A stretch of DNA of 5,194 nt, taken from contig DAIDTN010000131.1 of assembly GCA_027457185.1 (NCBI GenBank), positions 1 through 5,194 of the forward strand, written 5' to 3'. This stretch comes from Burkholderiales bacterium. GTDB lineage: Bacteria > Pseudomonadota > Gammaproteobacteria > Burkholderiales > SG8-39. This document shows, in pieces, positions 1-4,604 of this stretch. Both the position numbers and the translations under genes were made by a program. A model generated the notes under the pieces. The model had not been told where the DNA came from, made no database searches, and was given only the letters and a program-made list of their open reading frames with translations. The number at the start of each line of letters is the position of its first letter. Position 1 is the first letter of the stretch.

Positions 1-117
1 GTACGTAATCCAGGACATCGCAACCTGTTGCACCCAGGTGCCGACGAGCGACAGCGCCTGTCCGAAAAAGTACAGGCGGAAATCACGTTCGGCCAAGGCG
101 CGAAAAGTATGGTTCAT
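1..117 (-). CDS. MFS transporter, N-terminal fragment (runs off left edge)
   Basis: Translating the minus strand from the ATG at 117-115 gives 39 open codons that continue past the window edge. The peptide begins MNHTFRALAERDFRLYFFGQ and continues with ALSLVGTWVQQVAMSWITY. The pattern FRAL..R(N/D)FRLYF.GQ..SL.GTW.Q.VA.SW is typical of the start of major facilitator superfamily permeases of the MFS_3/EntS-like group, covering the cytoplasmic N-terminus and first membrane helix. These are inner-membrane secondary transporters, often drug or siderophore exporters. The substrate cannot be told from this fragment. The start overlaps the stop of the preceding small ORF as ATGA, so translation may be coupled. 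I see no good Shine-Dalgarno sequence at the usual distance. The family call is fairly secure for so short a piece; whether the rest of the gene is intact is unknown. Confidence 0.75.
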   Translation of the reverse strand, partial: MNHTFRALAERDFRLYFFGQALSLVGTWVQQVAMSWITY

Positions 118-428
118 CCTGGAACAGGTAGGCTAATGTGCTGTCTGGCAATCGGCGCCCGCTTCGCGAGGAACGCGCGCGCTTTCGCGCTCGCGAAGAC
201 GCCGGCGCGTGCCATAGCCATGATCTCGTCAGTCGTTTTCGTCGACTGCCTAAGCTCGGTGGTCTTGCCGTAATGCGCCTTGAAGTCGCTTGCAACGTAG
301 ACGCGGACGTACCAGTTCCTGGTTTGCCCGCCGGAAGGGATGCACAGGTCCATACAGACTTCATCGTACGCGGTTGCCGTACGACTTCGCTTTGCTAAGG
401 TCCTGCTTTTGTTGAAATCCCTTTGCAT
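114..428 (-). CDS. Truncated integrase-like protein (N-terminal DUF6538-type region only)
   Basis: This small ORF encodes about 104 residues. It starts at ATG 428 (a TTG one codon upstream at 431 is also possible) and ends in TGA at 114-116. The middle part, roughly residues 27-90, contains LCIPSGG, NWYVRVYVASDFKAHYGKT, ELRQSTKT and an Ala/Arg-rich helix. This resembles the N-terminal region (DUF6538 type) of phage-like tyrosine recombinases, which usually reads as an aromatic-rich strand, 'VP.DL....GK.EI..SL.T' and then a helix. A full integrase is typically 350-450 residues. The core-binding domain and the catalytic R..H-R-Y domain are absent, and I find no continuation in another minus-strand frame, where the MFS gene begins at once. 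It sits just past the 3' end of tRNA-Ser and reads away from it, as integrases of tRNA-targeting elements often do. I therefore infer a decayed remnant. The alternative is a small unrelated protein; the similarity call rests on pattern recognition alone. Confidence 0.5.
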   Translation of the reverse strand: MQRDFNKSRTLAKRSRTATAYDEVCMDLCIPSGGQTRNWYVRVYVASDFKAHYGKTTELRQSTKTTDEIMAMARAGVFASAKARAFLAKRAPIARQHISLPVPG

Positions 429-437
429 CAAGGGATT
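416..437 (-). repeat. Perfect 8-bp inverted repeat just past tRNA-Ser
   Basis: AATCCCTT (416-423) and AAGGGATT (430-437) are perfect complements separated by a 6-nt loop. The structure lies 10 nt beyond the tRNA CCA end and spans the start codon of the integrase-like ORF. It could end the tRNA transcript, although no clear T-run follows on the minus strand, or it could be an operator. Confidence 0.45.
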
Positions 438-440
438 ATA
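435..440 (-). promoter_or_regulatory. Possible -10 box (TATAAT) before the integrase-like ORF
   Basis: The minus strand reads TATAAT, a perfect match to the sigma-70 -10 consensus, between the tRNA CCA end and the small ORF. Normal spacing would put the transcription start at about 428-429, at the ORF's ATG, implying a leaderless message. No convincing -35 box is seen, since that region falls inside the tRNA gene. The match may be chance. Confidence 0.25.
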
Positions 441-446
441 GGTTAG

Positions 447-539
447 TGGCGGAGAGGGAGGGATTCGAACCCTCGATACGGTGTTAAGCCATATACGCCC
501 TTAGCAGGGGCGCGCCTTCGACCACTCGGCCACCTCTCC
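447..539 (-). tRNA. serX: tRNA-Ser (anticodon GCU)
   Basis: The minus strand folds as a class II tRNA with a long variable arm. Acceptor strands GGAGAGG (539-533) and CCTCTCC (457-451) pair fully. The discriminator is G (450), as usual for serine tRNAs, and CCA is encoded at 449-447. The D stem is GCC/GGC. The anticodon stem CGCCC/GGGCG encloses loop CTGCTAA, so the anticodon is GCT (minus-strand reading of 505-503), which decodes AGC and AGU serine codons. The variable arm has a stem ATATGG/CCGTAT with one G-T pair. The T arm is GAGGG-TTCGAAT-CCCTC. The gene follows lysC by 55 bp and looks fully functional. Its 3' half is a plausible attachment site for the element whose integrase-like remnant follows it. 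The symbol is the E. coli-style name for this isoacceptor and is only indicative. Confidence 0.95.
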
Positions 540-552
540 GGATCAGCTTGAA

Positions 553-561
553 ACTATATCA
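553..561 (-). promoter_or_regulatory. Extended -10 promoter candidate for tRNA-Ser
   Basis: The minus strand reads TGATATAGT: an extended -10 TG, one base, then TATAGT (5 of 6 matches to TATAAT). It lies 13 bp before the tRNA 5' end, which puts the expected start site a few bases ahead of the mature tRNA. No good -35 box is visible, which suits an extended -10 promoter. The 55-bp lysC-tRNA gap holds no clear intrinsic terminator, so read-through from lysC is also possible. Confidence 0.45.
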
Positions 562-594
562 TGCGTGCTCGCCCCGGCCGAAAACTCGGGCGGA

Positions 595-1827
595 TCATTG
601 CGGCTGATCGAGCCCGAACGCCTTGTGCAGCGCCCGCACTGCGAGCTCCATGTATTTTTCGTCGATCACCACCGCAACCTTGATTTCCGAGGTGGAGATC
701 ATCTGGATGTTGATGCCCTCCTCGGCCAGCGTGCGGAACATTTTGCCGGCGACGCCGGCGTGGGTGCGCATGCCCACGCCCACCAGGGATACTTTGCACA
801 CCTTGGCGTCGCCGCGGATGTCGGCCGCCTTGATGTGGCTTTTCACCTGCTTGTTCAGCACGTCCATCGCCTTGGCGTACTCGCTGCGATTCACGGTGAA
901 GGAGAAATCGGTCATGTTGTCGACGCTGGCATTCTGGATGATCATGTCGACGTCGATGTTGGCTTCGCCGATCGGGCCGAGGATCTGGTAGGCGACGCCC
1001 GGGCGGTCGGGCACGCCCATGACGGTGATCTTGGCTTCGTCGTGGTTGAACGCGATGCCGGAAATGACGGCTTTTTCCATTTTGGGATCTTCCTCGTACG
1101 TAATCAGCGTGCCCGGGCCTTCCTTGTCTTCGAAGGAAGACAGCACGCGCAGTTTCACTTTGTACTTGCCGGCGAACTCGACCGAGCGGATCTGCAGCAC
1201 CTTGGAACCCAGGCTCGCCATCTCGAGCATTTCCTCGAAGGTGATGGTGTCCAGGCGCCGCGCCTCGGGCACGATGCGCGGGTCGGTGGTGTAGACGCCG
1301 TCGACGGCGGTGTAGATCTGGCACTCGTCGGCTTTGAGCGCCGCGGCCAATGCCACCGCCGAAGTGTCGGAGCCGCCGCGCCCGAGCGTGGTGATGTTGC
1401 CAGCCGCGTCCACGCCCTGGAAACCGGCGACCACGACGACAAAACCGGCTTCGAGATCGGCGCGCATGCGGTTCTCGTCGATGCGTTCGATGCGCGCCGT
1501 GGTGAAGGCGCTGTCGGTGAGCACCTTGACCTGGGCGCCGGTGTAGCTCTTCGCCTTCACGCCCTGCTCCATCAGCGCCATCGACAGCAGGCCGATGGTG
1601 ACCTGCTCGCCGGTGGAGGCGACCACGTCGAGCTCGCGCGGATCGGGTTGGGGCGATATTTCCTTGGCCAGCGAGATCAGGCGGTTGGTTTCACCGGACA
1701 TAGCCGAGGGGACCACCACCAGCTGGTGCCCTTGCGCCCTCCAGCGCGCGACGCGCTTGGCGACGTTCTTGATGCGCTCGGTCGAGCCGACGGAGGTGCC
1801 GCCGAATTTCTGGACTATCAGTGCCAT
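595..1827 (-). CDS. lysC: Aspartate kinase (aspartokinase), monofunctional
   Basis: This cytoplasmic enzyme phosphorylates L-aspartate with ATP to 4-phospho-L-aspartate, the committed step toward lysine/diaminopimelate, threonine, methionine and isoleucine. The 410-residue length is normal for monofunctional aspartokinases and the gene is complete. The amino-acid kinase domain spans about residues 1-245. It has KFGGTSVGS at 7-15, the substrate-binding STGEQ at 71-75, GRGGSDTSAVALA at about 149-161 and the nucleotide-site segment AVDGVYTTDPRI at 174-185. Two ACT domains follow, at about 262-335 and 345-408, with VPDRPG, QNAS and MTDFSFTV in the first. ACT domains of this family bind lysine and/or threonine for feedback inhibition. 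The start is chosen because MALIVQKFGG is the canonical N-terminus, although no strong Shine-Dalgarno sequence precedes it. The gene lies 65 bp after parC and 55 bp before tRNA-Ser. It has no homoserine dehydrogenase fusion. An internal start may yield a beta subunit (see 1078-1095). Confidence 0.97.
   Translation of the reverse strand: MALIVQKFGGTSVGSTERIKNVAKRVARWRAQGHQLVVVPSAMSGETNRLISLAKEISPQPDPRELDVVASTGEQVTIGLLSMALMEQGVKAKSYTGAQVKVLTDSAFTTARIERIDENRMRADLEAGFVVVVAGFQGVDAAGNITTLGRGGSDTSAVALAAALKADECQIYTAVDGVYTTDPRIVPEARRLDTITFEEMLEMASLGSKVLQIRSVEFAGKYKVKLRVLSSFEDKEGPGTLITYEEDPKMEKAVISGIAFNHDEAKITVMGVPDRPGVAYQILGPIGEANIDVDMIIQNASVDNMTDFSFTVNRSEYAKAMDVLNKQVKSHIKAADIRGDAKVCKVSLVGVGMRTHAGVAGKMFRTLAEEGINIQMISTSEIKVAVVIDEKYMELAVRALHKAFGLDQPQ
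1078..1095 (-). promoter_or_regulatory. Candidate internal ribosome binding site and start for an aspartokinase beta subunit
   Basis: Inside lysC, GAGGA (minus strand, 1095-1091) lies 10 nt before an in-frame ATG (1080-1078), codon 250, which begins MEKAVISGIAF. Translation from here would give a 161-residue protein made only of the two ACT domains. In Corynebacterium glutamicum and Bacillus subtilis, an in-frame internal start at the equivalent place makes the beta subunit of an alpha2-beta2 aspartokinase. The motif placement is seen in the sequence; its use here is inferred. Confidence 0.5.
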
Positions 1828-1861
1828 GATGCGAAGAAGCGATTCAGCCTGAAAAGGCGCA

Positions 1862-1867
1862 ATTTTA
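1862..1867 (-). promoter_or_regulatory. Weak -10 candidate (TAAAAT) upstream of lysC
   Basis: The 65-bp parC-lysC gap contains TAAAAT on the minus strand (5 of 6 matches to the -10 consensus), 34 bp before the lysC ATG. No good -35 box sits 16-18 bp upstream; that stretch is purine-rich. No terminator is evident after parC, so lysC could also be transcribed through from parC. Confidence 0.22.
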
Positions 1868-1892
1868 CCGCATCGCAGCAGATTTTTTCTTC

Positions 1893-4367
1893 CTATTTGC
1901 CATCCAGTTGCAGCGCCGGCGCGACTGTGAGCCCGGTCGGTTTGAGCTTCTCCGGCAGCACCCGTCCCATGCGCGCGCGGTGGCCGACGTGGTGGCGCAG
2001 CTTTTCGCCCTTGATCTCAAGCAGTTTTTCCTTGCCGCCGCGGCCGATGCCGCTGACCGTGACCGAGGTGAGCCGCGTCACCGCAGCCGCGAGCAGCTTC
2101 TCGCCTTTCTCCAGTCCCATGAGGATCACGCCGCGTCCCTTGGACATGGCGCGCATTTCGCCAATGTCGAAGGCGAGCAGCCGGCCTTCGGCGGCCAGCG
2201 CGACGACGTGATTGCCCGGCGCCTCGTCGTAGGCGAAGGGCGTGAGCGGCGTCTCGCCCGCTTCGACGCTCATGAATTCGCGCCCGGCGCGTCGGTTCGA
2301 GACCATGTCGCCGATGGTGCAGAGGAAACCGTAGCCGCCGCTGGAGGCGACCAGCACCTTGGTGTCGGCCTTGCCGGCGACGCAATGCATGATCTTGGCC
2401 CCGCCCTGCACCTCCACCAGCGACGAAGCCGGCGCGCCGTCGCCGCGCGCACTCGGCAATCCCGCCGCCTCGACGCTGTAGGCGCGGCCGCCCGAGTCGA
2501 GGAATATCACCGGATCCACGGTGCGGCACGGCACCAGCGCGGCAAGGCCGTCGCCCTCCTTGAACGAGAGCGAAGCCGGATCGACGCCGTGGCCCTGGCG
2601 CGCGCGCACCCAGCCGTTCTTCGAGAAAATCACCGTCAGCGGCTCGTCCAGCACCGGCGTCTCGAGCACCGCTTTTTCCGATTCCTCGATCACCGTGCGG
2701 CGCTTGTCGCCGAAGGCCTTGATGTCGGCCTCGATTTCCTCGATCACCAGCGCAGCCAGCGTCTTGCGGCTGCCGAGCACTTTCTCCAGACCTTTCTGCT
2801 CTTTCGCAAGGCCCTCGAGTTCTTTTTCCAGCTTGATGTGCTCGAGCTTGGCCAGCTGGCGCAGGCGCATCTCGAGGATGTCCTCGGCCTGGCGGTCGGT
2901 GAGCTTGAATACGCGCATCAGGTCGGGCTTGGGGTCGTCCGAGTTGCGGATGAGCTTGATCACCTTGTCCACGTTGAGCAAGACCAGCAGCCGGCCTTCG
3001 AGCACGTGAATGCGGTCGAGCACCTTGTCCAGGCGGAAGCGGCTGCGCCGCGTCACCGTGGCGAAGCGGAATTCCAGCCACTCGGCGAGGATGTCCTTCA
3101 GGTTCTTGCCGGTGGGCCGGCCGTCGAGGCCGACCATCACCAGGTTGATCGAGGCATTGGTCTCCATGCTGGTTTTCGCCAGCAGCAGATTGACGAACTC
3201 GTTCTCGTCCTGGCGCGAGGATTTGGGCTCGAACACCAGTCGCACCGGGTGGGTGCGGTCGGACTCGTCGCGCGCGCGATCGAGCATGGACAGCATCAGC
3301 TGCTTTTCGCGCTGCTGCTCGGGGGTAAGCGATTTCTTGCCCGGCCTGGGTTGAGGATTGGTGATCGCCTCGATTTCCTCCAGGACTTTGCGCGAGGAGG
3401 CGCCCGGCGGCAGCTCGTGCACCACCACCTGCCACTGCCCGCGCGCGAGCCGCTCGATGGTCCAGCGTCCGCGCACGCGCACCGAGCCGCGGCCGTTGGC
3501 ATAAGCCTCGCGCATTTCGGCGCGCGGCGTGATGATCTGGCCGCCGCCGGGGAAATCCGGCCCCTTGATGTATTTAATCACGCCGGCCAGCGTGAGCTCG
3601 GGCTCGCGGATCAGCGCGATCGCGGCGTTCGCGACTTCGGTCAGGTTGTGGCTCGGGATTTCGGTGGCCATACCGACGGCGATGCCCGAGGCGCCGTTCA
3701 GCAGCACCACCGGCAGCCGCGCCGGCAGTACTTGCGGCTCCTGCATGCTGCCGTCGTAGTTGGGAGAGAAGTCCACCGTGCCGCTGTCGAGTTCGGCCAG
3801 CAGCACTTCGGCGAACTTGGTCAGGCGCGCTTCCGTGTAGCGCATCGCCGCCGGCTCGTCGCCGTCGCGCGAGCCGAAGTTGCCCTCGCCGTCCACCAGC
3901 GGATAGCGCAGGCTGAAGTCCTGGGCGATGCGCACCATCGCGTCGTACACGGAGGCGTCGCCATGCGGATGGAACTTGCCGAGCACGTCGCCGACCACGC
4001 GCGCAGATTTCTTGCGCGGCGTGCCGGCGCGGCCGTTCATTTCCCACATGGCGTAGAGGATGCGCGCCTGCACCGGCTTCTGCCCGTCGGCCACGCGCGG
4101 CAGCGCGCGGTCCTTGACCGTGCTTACCGCATACTGCAGATATTGCAGCGCCGCGTACTTCGCCAGCGGCAGTGTGTCGCCGAACTCGCCCGCGAGCGGC
4201 GCGAAGTCGGGCGGCTCGCCGCCACCACCCCCGCTCCCTCCGGCCGGCGGCGCGGGAATGGAGGAATTGGTGCTGATCGCGGGCGCTGCGCCCACGGCTG
4301 CCGGCTTCAAGGCATTCTCCGCCGCAGTCATTGCCAGCCCTTCAAACAAATCGTTCTGATTTCCCAT
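1893..4367 (-). CDS. parC: DNA topoisomerase IV subunit A
   Basis: ParC is the DNA-cleaving subunit of topoisomerase IV, a ParC2-ParE2 enzyme that decatenates replicated chromosomes. The protein has 824 residues; E. coli ParC has 752. Residues 1-60 are an extension with a Pro/Gly-rich stretch (about 38-52, including five consecutive Gly) before the conserved core begins near 66. The winged-helix cleavage domain (about 85-190) has DGQKPVQARILYAM, the quinolone-region motif HPHGDASVYDAMV (133-145) and the catalytic tyrosine in AAMRYTEARL (Tyr177, preceded by Arg176). The tower (about 215-390) has NGASGIAVGMATEIPSHNL. The C-gate coiled coil covers about 395-565, and the beta-pinwheel C-terminal domain about 575-824. 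I see no QRRGGKG GyrA box, which together with the ParE neighbour favours ParC over GyrA. The start at 4367 has AGGA 9 nt upstream. A second start at Met13 (4331) is also well placed. Confidence 0.96.
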   Translation of the reverse strand: MGNQNDLFEGLAMTAAENALKPAAVGAAPAISTNSSIPAPPAGGSGGGGGEPPDFAPLAGEFGDTLPLAKYAALQYLQYAVSTVKDRALPRVADGQKPVQARILYAMWEMNGRAGTPRKKSARVVGDVLGKFHPHGDASVYDAMVRIAQDFSLRYPLVDGEGNFGSRDGDEPAAMRYTEARLTKFAEVLLAELDSGTVDFSPNYDGSMQEPQVLPARLPVVLLNGASGIAVGMATEIPSHNLTEVANAAIALIREPELTLAGVIKYIKGPDFPGGGQIITPRAEMREAYANGRGSVRVRGRWTIERLARGQWQVVVHELPPGASSRKVLEEIEAITNPQPRPGKKSLTPEQQREKQLMLSMLDRARDESDRTHPVRLVFEPKSSRQDENEFVNLLLAKTSMETNASINLVMVGLDGRPTGKNLKDILAEWLEFRFATVTRRSRFRLDKVLDRIHVLEGRLLVLLNVDKVIKLIRNSDDPKPDLMRVFKLTDRQAEDILEMRLRQLAKLEHIKLEKELEGLAKEQKGLEKVLGSRKTLAALVIEEIEADIKAFGDKRRTVIEESEKAVLETPVLDEPLTVIFSKNGWVRARQGHGVDPASLSFKEGDGLAALVPCRTVDPVIFLDSGGRAYSVEAAGLPSARGDGAPASSLVEVQGGAKIMHCVAGKADTKVLVASSGGYGFLCTIGDMVSNRRAGREFMSVEAGETPLTPFAYDEAPGNHVVALAAEGRLLAFDIGEMRAMSKGRGVILMGLEKGEKLLAAAVTRLTSVTVSGIGRGGKEKLLEIKGEKLRHHVGHRARMGRVLPEKLKPTGLTVAPALQLDGK
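4338..4342 (-). promoter_or_regulatory. Alternative ribosome binding site for parC (start at Met13)
   Basis: AAGGG (minus strand, 4342-4338) lies 6 nt before the in-frame ATG at 4331-4329, the thirteenth codon of the long parC frame. Its spacing is as good as that of the upstream site, so the true N-terminus could be MTAAENALKP. Either start keeps the whole catalytic core. Confidence 0.4.
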
Positions 4368-4376
4368 TCAACTCTT

Positions 4377-4380
4377 TCCT
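4377..4380 (-). promoter_or_regulatory. Ribosome binding site for the upstream parC start
   Basis: AGGA on the minus strand (4380-4377, within AGGAAAGAG) sits 9 nt before ATG 4367. This supports the longer parC product and competes with the AAGGG site at 4342-4338. Confidence 0.5.
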
Positions 4381-4425
4381 GACTTAGAGCCCGTTTCGAT
4401 ATGAGCCAGACGGGTTTCTTCAAGT

Positions 4426-4472
4426 TCGTCGCTTGCGTGCAGATGGCTTCATCATCCGTGCGCAAGCGACGA
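4426..4472. repeat. Perfect 12-bp inverted repeat
   Basis: TCGTCGCTTGCG (4426-4437) and CGCAAGCGACGA (4461-4472) are perfect complements around a 23-nt loop. In a plus-strand transcript the stem could extend by two G-U pairs and a G-C pair (4438-4440 with 4458-4460). A minus-strand transcript could not make the G-U pairs. Confidence 0.8.
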
Positions 4473-4475
4473 TCC

Positions 4476-4501
4476 GCACGGACGGGTTATTCCGTCCGTG
4501 C
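4476..4501. repeat. Perfect 10-bp GC-rich hairpin
   Basis: GCACGGACGG (4476-4485) pairs perfectly with CCGTCCGTGC (4492-4501) around the 6-nt loop GTTATT. It is a strong hairpin on either strand but has no following T-run, so it is not a canonical intrinsic terminator. Confidence 0.8.
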
Positions 4502-4534
4502 AGGTGTTAGCAAAGCCTGCGCGCTACGCGCGCC

Positions 4535-4583
4535 AACCTTGTTTTTGGTACGGATATACACCATTCCTACCAAAAACAAGGTT
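4535..4583. repeat. Perfect 16-bp inverted repeat downstream of parE
   Basis: AACCTTGTTTTTGGTA (4535-4550) and TACCAAAAACAAGGTT (4568-4583) are exact complements with a 17-nt loop. On the minus strand this is the first structure after the parE stop, 21 bases on. A run of seven T on the parE-sense strand (4597-4591) lies before the hairpin rather than after it, so it is not a standard Rho-independent terminator. It could be a 3'-end stabilising stem or cruciform, or paired termini of a small element. Confidence 0.8.
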
Positions 4584-4604
4584 CTCGATGAAAAAAACCC
4601 TCAT

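Larger units (their letters stand above)
4390..4583. repeat. Array of six consecutive inverted repeats filling the parE-parC gap
   Basis: The 237-bp region between parE and parC contains no gene but is nearly all palindromic. In order, the paired arms are: CCCGT 4390-4394 with 4410-4414; a 12-bp stem 4426-4437 with 4461-4472; a 10-bp stem 4476-4485 with 4492-4501; GCAGG 4500-4504 with CCTGC 4516-4520; GCGCG 4519-4523 with CGCGC 4529-4533; and a 16-bp stem 4535-4550 with 4568-4583. From 4426 to 4583 the hairpins abut or overlap with gaps of at most three bases. Possible roles are a REP/BIME-like repeat cluster, an mRNA processing or stability element between the two topoisomerase genes, a structured leader for parC, or a small non-autonomous mobile element. 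Nothing in the window settles which. Confidence 0.8.

Noticed and set aside
162..198. Perfect 9-bp inverted repeat CTTCGCGAG / CTCGCGAAG with a 19-nt loop
   Set aside because: It lies inside the integrase-like coding frame where Ala-Lys-Arg codons recur (FASAKAR, FLAKR), so codon repetition explains it well enough.
364..384. TCGTACG / CGTACGA inverted repeat, 7-nt loop, a possible operator 11 nt before an internal ATG (353) of the small ORF
   Set aside because: The half-site CGTACG is itself a palindrome, so two nearby copies form a repeat easily, and the internal ATG lacks a ribosome binding site. Too weak to call.
138..398. Plus-strand open frame opposite the integrase-like ORF
   Set aside because: There is no recognisable motif, and it overlaps a minus-strand frame whose product looks protein-like and fits the tRNA context.
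565..2211. Long plus-strand open frame (548 codons) antisense to lysC and the parC 3' end
   Set aside because: It runs across two real genes and their spacer, and its His/Asp/Gly-rich product is typical of the complementary strand of GC-biased coding DNA.
2017..3435. Second minus-strand open frame within parC, and a similar one at 554-1324 within lysC
   Set aside because: Both are out-of-frame readings of well-supported genes with Arg/Gly/Pro-rich products and no motifs.
1908..4382. Very long plus-strand open frame (824 codons) antisense to parC
   Set aside because: It mirrors parC codon for codon in a GC-rich gene, its product is a His/Arg/Ala-rich low-complexity sequence with no recognisable domain, and parC on the other strand is unambiguous.
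4395..4424. parC promoter with TTGAAG and TATCGA hexamers, 16-bp spacing
   Set aside because: Only 4 of 6 and 3 of 6 consensus matches; not distinguishable from background.
4500..4583. Integron attC-like recombination site
   Set aside because: The palindromes lack matching GTTRRRY / RYYYAAC core boxes, and no cassette-like ORF or integrase is adjacent.
4591..4597. Intrinsic terminator of parE at the T7 run
   Set aside because: On the minus strand no GC-rich hairpin directly precedes the T-run; the strong stem comes after it.
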